DNA of 64,000 nt from Cephalotus follicularis (Eukaryota; Streptophyta; Magnoliopsida; Oxalidales; Cephalotaceae). The stretch covers positions 1 to 64,000 of the forward strand of contig BDDD01006641.1 of the NCBI GenBank assembly GCA_001972305.1, given 5' to 3'. The translations under genes were made by a program, and so were the position numbers. This document shows positions 21,813 through 34,677 of the stretch, in pieces. The notes beneath the pieces were generated by a model. The model was not told where the DNA came from, made no database searches, and saw only the letters and a list, made by a program, of their open reading frames with translations. Numbering within the stretch: the stretch's first letter is position 1; every line of letters starts with the position of its first letter.

Positions 21813-22435
21813 AATTGTCCAGTAAATTTTCTGGTTTCAAGTTTCGTTATCCGTTAGGTTTTGTAATGATTTGGAGTATGCTTTTGACACTGCTAAATTG
21901 CTGTTTGATGTTTGGAAGTGATTTTTGAACCCTTATATGAATGATATTGTATATTTTAGATTCTTGTGCTTCGAGGGACTTTTAAAATTGTTGATCAATT
22001 CGTCTATCTTTGTTGTGATCGCATAAGGTATGGATGTTTCGTTCCTTGATACCCTCCTATCGGTTTTACTGTTGTAAATAAAAGATAGTTTTACTTTATG
22101 AATAATGTACGGATTTTTTGCTCTTTGGCTATCTGCTTTTATTGGAACTATCCCGTTTCACTTTTTATGAACTTGGCTATGTTTTATGATTCGATACGAT
22201 TTTGAAAATAAAAGTCAGTTGACATTTTGCGATTTTAATGTTCTTGACTTTACTCTTATGCTATGATATGTTAAGAAATATGATACGATCATCTCTTTAT
22301 AATGGAAAATAAATGAGTTGATACTATGTAATGATTTTGATATGCCCAGAAAATGTTTAGAAAATGTGTTTACGTTTTAAAATTGTTTTTGGAAATAAAG
22401 CAATGTTTTTGAAACAAGGATATACACAGAGATAT

Positions 22436-22600
22436 TTCCTACCTATGGAGGTACCATAGGCATGTCGTAGGCCTGGCACGGGGACATGACACTTCCGTAG
22501 CAGTGTGATTTGACTACGGCGCTCTCTATGTTATGAATAAGTCCCATGAGGTGGACTTATGGATCCGATATGTGTGATAGAGGCGTATGGGTCGACTCTA
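22436..22600 (+). repeat. Conserved LTR module with CCTATGG...CCATAGG hairpin
   Basis: The block starts with CCTATGGAGGTACCATAGG, an inverted repeat, then GGCATGTCGTAGGCCTGG, ACACTTCCGTAGCAGTGTGA and GATAGAGGCGTATGG. The same block occurs at about 4856-5005 and 9960-10130 (both reversed), 36486-36560 (truncated) and 42228-42400. A companion box, CCGCATGG...GAGCAAACCTCAGTACGGAT or its complement, occurs at about 4180, 9615, 23085, 42400 and 48830. It is more conserved than surrounding LTR sequence, so it may hold RNA packaging, polyadenylation or strand-transfer signals. Confidence 0.65.
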
Positions 22601-23517
22601 GTTATTTGTTATGTTAAGGATATGGATTTTGGGGGATTGATTGTGAAGTGCCGTACACGTCTTTTCATTTGGCATGTGGGCCTCATGAACCCCTTGCACT
22701 TATGCATATGTGTATGCACTTTGGATCTCGGTAATGAGATTATGGAATCGGATAAGTCTCTGTTATTTGTTTTGGATCTCTATGATGAGATTATGGAATC
22801 GGATAAGTTTTTGGTTTTGAAATCTTTAACTTGGATAACGCTAAAGGAATTTGAATGTTTGATTCGGATACTGTTTTGAATTTAGATTTGGTTTTGAACT
22901 TGGATTATGTTTGAAATTGAATAACGCTTTGAAAATTAGATATTCGTTTTGAATTGATTGTATGATTACTTACCTTCGCTTTTGGAAATAATGTCAAATT
23001 TATTTTTATGTATGAGGTATATGATATTTAAAGGTTTAGGTATTTTCTATCCTTTGAACTATCTTTTTATGTTTTATGATTCTATATCCGTACTGAGGTT
23101 TGCTCAGCCGCGTATTTGTTTCCATGCGGCAGGTATTCGGGGACAACATCCGGGCAATGTGTGATGAGCAAGATGTCACCTATGTTTAAGGATCATCTAG
23201 GGGATTAGTCCAGTTATGTTTAATTATTTTATGGTCATGATAGGACCCCTTTTGAACAATGTTATGCCTTTCAGTTTATGACTTTGGATTATGTTTCAGT
23301 TTTTGGTTTATGTTTAAGTTTTCAGATTATGAATAAAGTTTTCAGACTATGTCCTAGATTATAAATGTTATGTTTAGACCATCACGCAATTTGAATAAAA
23401 GAGGAGTTAATAATCTGATAAAAGGGATAAAATCGAGTTATATTTCATGATAGGTTATGTTTAGTTTCAGTTTATGAACTGGTAAGGACTCCCGCCGTTC
23501 GGGGGTGTTACAGTTGT

Positions 23518-24064
23518 AGCCACTTGGCATGGTTGCATACCTATTGACTGATATGCATATATATACATATATGTATTGTTATATATTATGTACTGCATCG
23601 TGAATGCATTCATTTCATGACATTGTTATCGTTGATCCCAAATTACATTTATACTTTCTCTACTTAGCCAGTGGATTCGGCTAACCCTATCAATTTCAGA
23701 TTAAAGCAGTTGGATGGACATTGCACGAGCGCGGTATTTGAAGAGAATGTTTAAGGAGTTTAAACTATATTTCTTTCGAGAAATGTTGATTTGGATATTG
23801 TATTAATGGAATCATGTATTGACTTAATTTAGTTCATGCTCCGATTTATGGGCAATTGACGATGGATATTGTATTGTTGATTATCAGTTTGGTAACATGT
23901 AGTATGGGATGAATGTTACGTTTTTAGTTCAGCTTATGACTTATATGCTTCCGCAATGAAATGATATGATTAAAAAGTTTTAAATTTCTCATATTTTTGT
24001 ATAAGCGGAATAAACATGTTGATTGCCACGACCTAAGGGTTATTTATGGAAATGGGGTGTGACA
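23518..24064 (+). mobile_element. TEKAY1 3' LTR, right part
   Basis: This resumes the TEKAY1 LTR after SOLO-B and ends AATGGGGTGTGACA at 24064. It keeps the GACTTAG/TTAGCC...GGCTAACCC region (near 23660) and CGATTTATGGGCAATTGACGA, parallel to 43650-43900 in SOLO-C, so the two LTRs are related. The next five bases, CCATC, would be the right target copy. The minus-strand Reina frame starts immediately after. Confidence 0.85.
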
Positions 24065-25950
24065 CCATCTATCTGTGGGTGATAACTAGAAGAGATATTC
24101 ATCTGTGACCCAAGGAGCTTGGAAACTTCAAACCAAAAAGACCCTGTGAATCCTGCATCCCTGTTGCTTACTATGCTCTAATGTATTCCCCAATTTTTCA
24201 CCACATGCTTGAAGAGCAAGTAGGCTGTCTCTTATGCCAAACAAAATCTTGAGGCTGGGATGAAGGTAGCATATTTAGAGAACCGATCTACTACCACTAA
24301 GATGCCTGTATAATCCCCTGCTTTGGGAAGTCTTATGATGAAGCCAAGAGAAACACTTTCCCACGGCTTTGTCAGCATGGGTAAGGGGTTAAGTAACCCA
24401 GCTATTTTCTATCTCTCTACTTTATCCTATTGGCAAACTAGGCATGTCCTGGTGTAGTACATCACATCGCTCTTCATTTGGGGCTAATAGTTGTTTTGCT
24501 TCAAAAGTGCGTAAGTTCGATGCCAACTCGGATGGCTGGCCCACAAAGTATCATGGCACTCTCGCAAAAGGCTCTTCCCTAGATCTCTTGCCCTAGGAAC
24601 ATATAAATGATAACCCTTAGCCATCAACAGACTTCCCTCAATCCAAAATAATGGTCACATCTTTCCCTGGTTTGCCAACTTCATGATAGCTTGCACTTGC
24701 GAGTCTTTGTCTAAGTTCTCTTTAATTTTCTCTCGCAAAGATGTCTCTACTTGGATGGCAGAAAAATGGGCTAGAGATTTCAAGGCTATCAATCGTGTCT
24801 GTCTACTCAGGGCATCTGCTGCTTGGTTTATGTGTCCTGCTTTGTACTCAAAGTTGAAATGGAATTCAACTAGAAATTCTTGTCACCTTGCTTGTTTTGA
24901 CGTCAACTTTGGCTAAGCGAGAAAGTGGCTAATGGCAGTGTTGTTAGTTTTCACTGTGAACTTTGAACCAAGCAAGTAGTGTCGCCATGTTTTGAGAAAA
25001 TGAATTATTGCCAATAGCTCCTTCTCTTAGACTATTTATCTTCGTTCTTCTTCGCTCAACTTCTGACTCTCATAGGCAAAAAAGGTTCCATCTTTACACA
25101 CCCCTCCAAAGCAAAGTCTGAGGCATCCGTTTGTACTTCAAATGGTTGTACCACATTCAGGAGGGCCAATACCAGATCCCTTATCATTGCTTCCTTCAAG
25201 CCATCAGAATCTTCTTGGCACTTGCCGGTCCACTACCATATGCTACCCTTCTTCAATAACTCTGTCAAAGAGTTCGCTCTTCTGGAGCACCCTTCCACTA
25301 ATTTGCGATAGTAATTAGCCAAACCCAAAAATGATAGAAGTTCACTTACATTTTTTGGGGCTCTCCAGTCTTGGATTACTTGCATCTTCTTCAAATCCAT
25401 ATCGATATGCCCTTGCTTGATGACTTGCCCAAGGAAATGAATTCATTCTTGAGCAAAGACGCACTTCTCTTTCTTCACATATAACTGATTCTCCTTCAGT
25501 CTATCGAATACCTGACATAAATGTTCAGCATGTTCCTCTAATGTAGAACTATAAACCACAGTATCATCAAGGTAGACCACCACAAACTTGTCAAGATAAT
25601 CATGAAAGACCCGATTCATCAGGGTGCAGAAGGTTACGGGAGCATTAGTATGTCCAAAAGGCATGACCCGAAACTCAAATGCCCCATAACAAGTAACACA
25701 ATAGGTCTTCTGTTTATCTCGCTCGGCAATCCGAACTTAGTAATAGCTAGATCGCAATTCAAGCTTTGTGAAGTACTTGACTTGATTGAGTTGATCAAAT
25801 AGGTCAACAATGAGAGGAATTGGGTACTTATTCCACATGGTGACTTTGTTCAACGCCCGATAATCCACACACAACCGCAGACTCCCCCTTTGTTTCTTCT
25901 AAAATAACATTGGGGCACCAAAAGGAGCTGTAGATGGCCTTATAAAACCT
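24065..25950 (-). pseudogene. pol: REINA remnant: integrase, RNase H and RT, broken
   Basis: Read leftwards on the minus strand: RT (about 25950-25300, open piece 25443-25664 with MPFGHTNAPVTF and VVVYLDDTVVYS, so YLDD is intact), RNase H (about 25250-24850), integrase zinc-binding region and core (about 24520-24065, with VVDRFSK and SNRDAGF). It ends at YHPQIDG, where TEKAY1 inserted, so the rest of integrase lies off the window. Many stops and frameshifts are present. The motif wording resembles Reina-type chromoviruses. No LTR of this element is in the window. Confidence 0.83.
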
Positions 25951-27409
25951 ACCTCCAGGAGTTCACCATTCGGTAAGAAGCCTTAGCTGACGGTTTGACC
26001 CTAGCAACAACTCAATCTCATGATATATACTTCTTCATGGTGGTAAGGACTGGGGTAGCTTCTCGGGCATTATGTCTTGGTAAGAGATTAGAAGTTGACT
26101 CCCTTTTTGAATTGGATTGTTGAAAGCAACTTCTTCTTGTGAAATGGTTGAGTTGATATTGGTACAACACATGGGCAGTCTCCCATTATCAACAAGCAAC
26201 TTGCAGCAGCGATAGGAATGGACTTAGCTTAGGTAAAAAACTCAAGTCCCGAAACCATGTCAAATCCATTCATTGGTGCGACAGTGAAGTTAGCTCGTCT
26301 ACCCATGACCCTATTTTCAATAGAACATCCTTTGCGAGCCCTTCCATAGCTAAGGGCTTTGAGTTTACTGCCTTCAACAGTCTGGTGTCTTTTATGATAC
26401 ACATGTCTGTCCTTCATGCCTCTTTCAGGTCTATGAAGTTGTGAGTTGTCCCTGTAACCACCATGGCTTGGGAGGTCTTCCCATTGATTTCAATGTTGAC
26501 ATACATAAGGCGACCTTCGCGACTTTTCTTGCTCTCCTCTAGTTTTTGATTGAGAGCATTAAGAAATCTGAGGGCTCCTACCCCCATGGTTGTAGGCTCT
26601 TCCTCTTCTTCTTGCCATTCTTGCTCTTGAGTTGTTCCTCTAGTTGAAGCTTGTAAGGCATTCAAGGTTGCTTTGTGTGGGCATTCCGCTACCCTGTGAG
26701 GTCCATTACACAAGAAACAAGACATAGTTCTTATTTGGGTGTTCGAGACAGTAGAGTTGAAAGCTGTCGATGATGAAGGCTCTCTCGAAGATTTGGACCT
26801 CCTCTCCCCTCCCCCACTTATGGGTCTGCTTGCTTTCAAGAAACGCTCATTACTTCCTGATGGAGTTTGTGATAGGAGCTTCCTTTTTAGATGGGTATCA
26901 GCATAGTCATTCAGTTGTTCGGCCACTGTTTGTGGCAAGGCAAGGTCTGGGACCCTTTGTCAATGCAATTAAGCTATTTTGCATGACTTTAAGCCTTGCA
27001 CGAAATAGAACAACTTATCATTCTCGGACATTTCATGAATATCAAGCATTAGGACAAAGAAGGACTTTACATACTCCCGCATACTACCAGTTTATCTTAA
27101 TTCCCTAAGGTGATGTCTTGCAATATACTCTACAATGGAAAAACTGATTCTTCAACTCATGCTTGAGGTCTTCCCAAGCTAATGGTGCATTGATTGGCCT
27201 ATATGTTCGCATATTTGGTCTGCCACCTTAACTTGGCATCTCCTGCATACATGGTAGCCATTGTCTCCTTGTTATCCTTCTCTGCATGGACCACTCGGAA
27301 GTATTGGTCCATGTCAAAGAGAAAATTCTCCAATTCTTTGGCATCTTGGGGGCTCCCTCATAAAGTCTTGGTTCAGGCACCTTAACTTTTCTAGCTTCTA
27401 TGTTATTAG
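25951..27409 (-). pseudogene. gag: REINA remnant: gag and protease, broken
   Basis: On the minus strand, gag capsid similarity runs from about 27400 to 26940. An open piece at 26414-26938 (174 codons) follows with a zinc knuckle CFLCNGPHRVAEC and the start of the protease. The usual protease DTG reads VTG, losing the catalytic Asp. Frame breaks separate it from the RT. COPIA-T cuts gag at 27409; ATTAG (27405-27409) is its left target copy, and no right copy is visible. Confidence 0.8.
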
Positions 27410-30098
27410 TGTTAGATTATGGTATCCCTGCAAGCCACGAGGAGGCTGCAGACATATGTACTTTACATATGACACACTCTTGAATCGTACATTCTTAGTT
27501 CCATTCATGTTCTATTGTGCATATTCAGTCAATATTGGCATTTGCTATAAGTATTATCCCAAACTGTCTCAACAGATCAATTGATCACCATGTCAACTAA
27601 ATACACATATAGCGCCCTATCCATAAAGGGTTAGATCTCGTGGCTGGGAGGTTATGAGAATGAGATCCTTACTCCCTCGTGACAAAAGTTCCAAGCCATA
27701 GGTTCACTTTCTTAGGGCAATTGATGAACCGCAAAGACTTGCCGTATTATGCTTGCCCTCTTGCATATGGGGGATGGATTATCTCATTGCCATTTGGGTT
27801 TTAACCTAAAGCTGATGTGAGTGCGTGCAGAGGCATGTTACTGAACTGACCCACCATAGGTTATCCAGTTGGAGAGTCAACACCTCTGTCAATAGAGTTC
27901 TTATTGTCGCAATAGTGTTTAGTCAAAGGTGACTAGTAGATCAGACGTGATTTACGTTGTGTCCTTAGACCTGAACGGCCGGCATGTGTTGTGTAGTAGC
28001 CGCTTGGCTTTGATTTCCGCATTCCCCAGCACTAGCCATGTGCTGGCAAAAGGGTTGTCTTTGGGCCTTGTGGGAGCTGCATTAAGATGTACGGGCTAGT
28101 GCGCAAGATGGGATCGTCACACCCGTGTTGAGGGTTATAGGCTCTATAATATCTATGACCATTGAAGACTTAAAACCACGGCCGGGTACTGGGAGATTGG
28201 GAACGAGAGGTTTCCTGGGATATCTTCCATAGTCTCAATGCATTCATAAAATTATAGTTATCGCGGTTTTACCTAGGGTTGACATTAATCCAAGGCCTAG
28301 TCCGGGATAGAAGCCGAGATGAGGAAGGATACGTGGCACATAAACCGATGACAGTGATAAAGCATTGGTTAATCGGCTGACATATGATAGACGTGGTAGT
28401 TTGTGGTCCACGAATCCGGGGGTTGTTTAAGATCACACCAGGGCTATTTAGATAGTCGAAAGACTATTGGGATGGTCGTACCAAGACGTCGGGATGTTCT
28501 TGGAAATATATCATTGTACTAGAATTCCAACAAGACTTTGGGGTCCCATCTGATTTTGGAACAGGTTGACGTGTGAGAGACGTGTCATTTAGTGAGATGT
28601 TAGCATCGAAGTGAGATGTTACTTTGCTAGTGGAAATATTAATTTGCTTGACATGTGTCACTTTTTATTAAGCGAGTGTGAGCATCGCCATAATGAAATG
28701 TTCCCGACGAAGGGTTTATTGTGAACTGGTGAATGCATTTGCAGTTATTTATGGAGAGAGCTTTGGGGGACTTTTTGGAAGAATTTGGGCTAGGGATTGG
28801 ATTCCCTATTGGGATAAATTTTGGGCTTTCATTTGCCTAAAAATTGGACCTTAACATTTGCCAGAGAATGGTATATGAACATGACCCAAAGTCATGCCCA
28901 AAATGTAGCCTACTTTAGTTGACTTTTCAACTAAACATATGCCACCTTGCATTTGGAAATGCACACGGCTCCTTTGATAAATTGTGTAGCTGTCCACTTG
29001 ACCTTATTAGAGAGGAGAATAATGAGAAAAGATGGTGAGTCATGTGTGCTATACGGATTGGCATGCAAAGAGATATATAAATGTCTTTTGTTGACTTACT
29101 TTTACACACTTTTGGACTTCCTCTCTTTATTCTCTTCTCCACCCGTCACACTCTCTTCTTCTTCTTCTCACCGTCTCCTCTCTTCCTCCATCAATGGAGA
29201 CTCCATGAACTTCATGGTTAATGAAGAAAAGATCACAATAAATTCACCTCTCACCTTCCAAAGTTCAATATAGGTGGAGATAGTTTCTTCTATGGACTCC
29301 ATCTTTACTTATTTGGATGATAATTTAGGTGATGGAAACTCAACCTTCAAGGCAATCAAAATGGCTTCACAAATGTTGTAGCTACATGTTAGGGGATGAA
29401 TCTTTGTGAAGGTGAAAGATTTGATTTCAAGTTTGGAGGTACACACAAGTTTGGGAAGTGGGCTAAGGATTAGGTAATTGAATTATACCACTTTCCTTCA
29501 TCTTGTGTGTTGTTTTTGTGCATGTTTTATGTTGGGTTGAGGGCTAGGATTGTCGTCCCAACCCTGATGTTTCCTTGCAGGTTCCGTCCCAATTCCTTAC
29601 CCTAAGGGTTTGTGAATGGTGGTTCGGGTTTTAGGGGTTGCATGCTATGGTGATTGTGTGCACTCCCTAACCTGAATTGTTGGCTGGTGTTTTGTGGTGA
29701 CAAGGAGAATTTTTGGGTTTTGTAGGCAGGGTATGGATCCCTTTCCCAACCCAATTCTTCCTTGTTTTGTGCCCTAGAGAACCCTTAGGGTTTTGCTAGG
29801 TTAGGGTTTAAGGTTTGGAGCATTGTGTTAGGGTATTGGTGCGTTACCCTAATGTTAAAATTGGAGTGATCAATTTCTTGGATAGAGAATTCTCAGCTCC
29901 AATCCGCCAACCCTAACTTGCTTGGAATGTTGTCATGGTTCGATTTATACCCTAATTATAGATCCTAGGGTTTAATGGGACACTAATGGACTTGGTTTTT
30001 AGGGTATCCCTTTGCTAAGGGATTGAAATTTTTTAAAATGTATGTTCCGCAACCCTAATGTCCATTAATGTTCCAACCCTCATTGAGACTTTCCAACA
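27410..30098 (+). mobile_element. COPIA-T 5' LTR (2689 bp)
   Basis: The LTR starts TGTTAGATTATGG and ends TTTCCAACA, two bases before the primer site at 30101. Its first ~1.4 kb match 47050-48449 with many substitutions, so the element is older than those nested in it. No RYCGAC array and no coding sequence are seen. A CT-rich segment lies at about 29125-29190. Confidence 0.85.
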
Positions 30099-30100
30099 AG

Positions 30101-30112
30101 TGGTATCAGAGC
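30101..30112 (+). other. COPIA-T primer-binding site
   Basis: TGGTATCAGAGC follows the 5' LTR with a two-base spacer and is complementary to the initiator Met-tRNA 3' end. It confirms the plus orientation. Confidence 0.88.
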
Positions 30113-32229
30113 CTCCTAATTAGGCTCAATTGGACCTCTTTTTAATGTCTAGTGGATTGCTTTGAGTTGTTATACCCTAGACTGAAATATAAACTCCCAA
30201 ACACTGGAGTGTTAGTTGGCAATTTTTGGTCAATTGGAATTTGTGATTTCTAGTTGATTTTTGCCAATGATTTGAACTTGTGTAAATGACCAATAAATGG
30301 ATTCTTTGGTGATCCAAAAATTAATACATTGGGTGTTGATGATGCAAGGGGCATTCTAACATCCGTATGTATGATTTAGGATCTCAAACGGACCGTAAAA
30401 AGTCATAAACAGGATGTTTAAAAGTGTCGAGAAATTCTGTTAGAAAACTGGTTATGTACGATAGTTTCTGTTCAGATTTTTTGCACTAGGTGAGTGCAGA
30501 CTTTCTGGCAGTTACAATATACAGAAAGTTGAACTAGTTAGTGACAGTCTGAGTGCCAGAATATTCTGCACATTTTATGGCAATTCCTACTAAGATTCTG
30601 GCAGATTCTGCATACTTATTGACAATTTCCAGCACAATTAATGTAAGTTGCCAGCTGGATTCTTGTAAGCTTCTGGCAAGCTTCCGGTAAGCTTGTCTTT
30701 GCAGTTTCTATGCAATCTTCGCACAGTCACTGGCAGGAATACTGTATGGATTGGACAGGTTCATACCAGGGTGTTCTGAAAGAGATTCAATTCACTTTTG
30801 CACATAGTTCATTTATACGATGCAATTTATTCAAGATGAATATTAATATTAGTTTATTCTCGTATTTATTTGCTTGTTTTTCCACTCAAATAGATCCAAT
30901 GGATGGATCAATTAACATATGTAGTGTGGAACTATATATAGGGTGACTAGATTTTAATTTATCTAGTGGGAGTAGAATTTTTATTTGCCTTGTAAATAAA
31001 TCGATAAACCATTAAACATTAAATTTTTACGTGTTTATTCATTAAATATATTAGGTGAATATATTTTTTGAATTTCTTGTGCATGCTGGTAGACTTGGGG
31101 CTCGACCTAGTTTTTTAGTTTTCTTTTCGTGGATATTATTTAATTTATTTATTACAATAGTATTCATATGGTATGTAATAAGGTTGTCTGCGCGCACCAT
31201 TTATTTTTTCTTATCTATTATTTGTAAGTGTAAAATATATATATTCTCCCTCAATATTGTTTTCTTATTCTTTTATAATACTAGTGATATAATTTTAAAA
31301 AGATAAGCAATAGAGCTTGAAGAGAAGATCAAGAAAAATACAAGACCATTTGAAGGCCATGTATGCATTGTATGAATACTGTAATAAAGTAGTTATTAAA
31401 TAATTATCGCCTAGAAGACCGAGTGGTCACGTTTGGCTCACGTGATCACTATAATAGTTAAAGTCCCAAGTCAGGCCATTTTTTTAGGATTCATAAGATG
31501 GATGTTTTTCTTTTTGCAAACAATCCAAACACTTTCAAGCCTGCTCAACTGTCCAAATGGATTGGAAGATAATTAAATTATCTAAAACGACTATGGTAAT
31601 ATATAAAATTTGATGAGACCAAATTCCTCCAATTTATGAAATAATAAGTCCATAAGCGGTGGGGCACTAGGGTGTCCTGTCGTTGGCCTTTCACGATCTT
31701 CGTTGAATGTGTGTGGACATATTGGGGATAACACTGCAAAGCAGAGGTCATCCGTATGACCATTTCTATTCAATTTCAGTGTGCGGTGCACTGGAAGGAA
31801 GTAACCATGTTTTTGCACTCTGACAAGCAAACTTGTGGGGATCAAAACGGGTTTATTTCTTTGAGGATTGTGGGTTTAACTTTTATCGGGATCTTATGGT
31901 TGTTGTCATGCCAAAGCTGAGGCCATAAGGGCCGACGGGCTTAATCTTGTATCAGATCTTACATGGAGGACAAGAGGTCCTTATGTAAACTGACACTCGT
32001 GTCTACCTATTTTGCTTATTGTGGTTATTGTCAACCAAAGTTGAGGTCATAATAAGTGATATAGATTTCGATCCCCACTAGGAAGCAAAGGGCTTCCCAA
32101 ATTCCACATGGAGATGTGAGATACGATTAGAATAGTGGGAATGAACCATAATTACAAAAGACTAAGGATTATGGTAATAACATTAATGGAATTATCTGTT
32201 AAAATTCTCTCTCTCTTTCCTCATATAGG
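30113..32229 (+). mobile_element. COPIA-T leader, no gene seen
   Basis: This is about 2.1 kb between the primer site and the first gag similarity. It contains several TTCTGGCA-type short repeats near 30500-30720 and AT-rich sequence with only chance frames (such as 31055-31306, which is low-complexity hydrophobic). A pyrimidine tract and AG (32200-32228) precede the gag segment and could be an old splice acceptor, but that is not established. Confidence 0.5.
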
Positions 32230-33317
32230 TTGCTAGTTTTCACATACTCGATTAATTACTCAAATTCCAGACAACACAAACAATCAAACATCTTTAACAC
32301 TCCTAAACTTGAACATATGATTTTCACTGAATGGATACGCGTTGTGCGTAACATTCTCACGAGCATGAGAGTTGCTCATGTTATGACTGAGATACACCCT
32401 GAGCTAGTGAACAATATATCCGACCATCACAAGGCTAGTTGGGATAAATGGTGGGATGACGATTATCGAGCTCGTATCCTAGAAATTATTGGCATGCCGC
32501 CACCATTGCACATAAGGGTTATGCACTCACAGACCTTGTGTGCCATGCTTGCACAACTCGAGGAGTTGTATGGCACCTAGTGATGACTGTAAAGGCAGAT
32601 GTTGACCAGGAGAGGTCAAGATCATCTGTGATACCTCGATTTCCTACTTGAATAATCTCAATGGGAGATAGATCAAGTGAATATAATTATAAGGGTGAAA
32701 ACCCAATGAATAGGCAGTTAGTGCAAGGGGATTCCATTCTAGAAATGATCAAAAGTTTTTCAAAGGAGTATGCTTACTTCCATTGTGGGAATTTAAGGCT
32801 TTGGAAGAGATTGTAATATATTCCTATAGTCCAAAGCTGGAAATGCCTTAGGGTAAGGTACTTCCATGTTTTATCTAGCTTACAATGTAAGTTAAACTTG
32901 GGTAAGTGACTCAGGTTGTGAGACTAACATTGATAACTCTTTGCAGATGCTACGAGACGCTAGATAGCTGAGAGCTGGTAAAGCTAAAGACTGGCGCCAC
33001 GGTGATGGATAGAGGATTCACACCAATGTTGTTGGCATTTGTGAATTGTATATTTTTTCAAATGGTTCTGTAAAAGACTTGATCTCTGTAAATAAACAAT
33101 ATTGTTTTATATTTGTATAAGATGAGCTGAGAGCTCAATTTTTTATGTTAATTATTAGTCTTATAATTTATAATATTCTAGATAGTGCAAGAGGCACATG
33201 GACTAAAGAGATCTGTGTCTTATGCAATCACCATTAACAATTTAAGAAACTACAAATAAAAGACTATGAAAATTGTTTGGTCCATTATGTCTTTTATATA
33301 TCTTCCACTTTTATTCT
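32230..33317 (+). pseudogene. gag: COPIA-T gag remnant
   Basis: Frame 32230-32580 resembles the N-terminal Copia gag (about residues 33-115: FTEWIRVVRNIL, then WDKWWDDDYRARI) of Tork-like elements. Downstream, a decayed zinc knuckle (FHCGNLRLWKR) can be read near 32785-32820 and a Lys-rich tail near 32960-32990, with stops and unrelated sequence between. Protease and integrase core are not recognised before SOLO-C interrupts at 33318. Confidence 0.7.
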
Positions 33318-34677
33318 TGTAACGCCCGACATTTTCCTATGTTGTAATTTCACAATGTAACGTGTTTTTATTGTGGAATTAATAAAGTGATGGATTCTAA
33401 GACTTTGATGATGTTTTCCAAACTCTAATAATGTTAATTTTAAAGTAAAAATGTTAAAGAAATGTTAAAAAGGCAAATCAATGAGAAATGATGCTGTTTT
33501 GGAGGAAACGCGTCGACGCCTTTCTAAACACGTCGACGTCCTTGAAGCAAAGGGGTGCACGTAACTGCATGCACATGACGCAGGCGTGAACATCGACGCC
33601 CTCGTGTGAAAAGGGGAAAGACGTCGATGTCTTTGAAGAATACGTCGATGCGTAACATCGAATGTCAGGCACGTTACTCTGTTGACAAAATAACGTGCAA
33701 GGGGGCACTATCTAGGCATTTTAACGTGCAGATCATGACGTGTTGAGCATGCAATATGGTACCCTGAACTGCTAGGACTGAAATGGCAGGAGTGGGAAGG
33801 CATGTGAGAGCATGCATTGGCCTTGGCAGCAAAGGGGAGACACCTGGTGCGCCATGCAACCAGGTGTGGGGAAGGTGTGAAGAAAGAGGGGATTCTGGCG
33901 TTGGTGCAAAAGGAAACAAACTTCAACCAACATAAAACTCCCTTCTCTTCCCAAAACGAACGAGGAGGAAAATAAGAGAAAGGAAAACACAAAAGAAACA
34001 GTGAGGAGGGATAAACGTTTCCACCGTTGTTGAACTTGGTTGGAGCTTGGAACTTGGGGCTGGTGGCTTGCAGCAACGGGACGGACCTGGAGGGGCTGTT
34101 GTGACCAGCTTGGAACGCAAAGAGGTGGACTTTCTAGTTCCTAACTTGGAACAAAAGGTAGGGGAAGCCATAACTGTAATCTTGAGATTAATGTTCATGC
34201 ATGGACTATGGTTTTGGTGTATAAATTGCATGATTACTGAATTGATTTTGCTCACTGGATCGATGCCATGTTATGCTAGATATGTGATATGTATCTGCAT
34301 GTTGGTTCCCTGCCTTGATTACATGTTGTTTTGCATGTATATGGTTTGTAATGGTTACTGTCTGTTACATCGTGAGGAAGAAGATGACTGCTACTCGAAA
34401 AACGTCAACGCCTTTTAATAACATCGACGTCTTTGGGTTGTTTGCTTGGTTACTGACGTGAAACAGATCGACATCTTTGGAAAAACATCGACGCCTTTGG
34501 CTATCTGCTTGGGTTTTGATGTATTACACGTCGACGCCTAAGGTTCCTACCTTAACGCATCGACGCCGTAAGCAATACGCTGACGTTTAAAGGTTCCAGA
34601 CCTTGAGCGTCGATACATATGAAATGGACATTGACGTCTTTAAACAGTAGAACGCGCTGACACTAAGGACTTGGACA
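33318..34677 (+). mobile_element. SOLO-C: solo LTR, left part
   Basis: The LTR starts TGTAACGCCCGACATT and, after the nested GYP2, ends AAAACGGGGTGTGACA at 44076; without GYP2 it is about 2.7 kb. Target copies ATTCT (33313-33317) and ATACT (44077-44081) differ at one base. There is no interior and no second LTR. It is related to the TEKAY1 LTR in its 3' half. It carries many ATCGACG/CGTCGACG sites. Confidence 0.85.
33511..33661 (+). promoter_or_regulatory. RYCGAC array 1 in SOLO-C
   Basis: Sites CGTCGACG (33514, 33534), CATCGACG (33594), ACGTCGAT (33625, 33646) and ACATCGA (33659) show steps of 20 and 21 bp with longer gaps between. The flanking bases ACGCC or ACGTC followed by CTTT recur, giving this LTR its own version of the site. 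Confidence 0.6.

Larger units (their letters stand above)
21004..23512 (+). mobile_element. SOLO-B: solo Gypsy LTR, right part
   Basis: This continues SOLO-B after the COPIA-S1 target copy. It contains the palindrome array (21608-21812), GTACGGAT repeat units (near 22030 and 22110), the conserved LTR module (22436-22600), a partial repeat of GAGATTATGGAATCGGATAAG (22736-22808) and the end GGGGGTGTTACA. Nothing in it looks protein-coding; the short open frames at 22559-22879 and 22958-23164 cross the conserved module and are chance. Confidence 0.88.

Noticed and set aside
31055..31306. 83-codon frame rich in Phe/Ile, membrane-protein-like
   Set aside because: AT-rich sequence gives such translations by chance; it lies in the COPIA-T leader with no start context or similarity.
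33478..34255. Cluster of minus-strand frames (up to 122 codons)
   Set aside because: They overlap each other in several frames inside the SOLO-C LTR and share nothing with known families.
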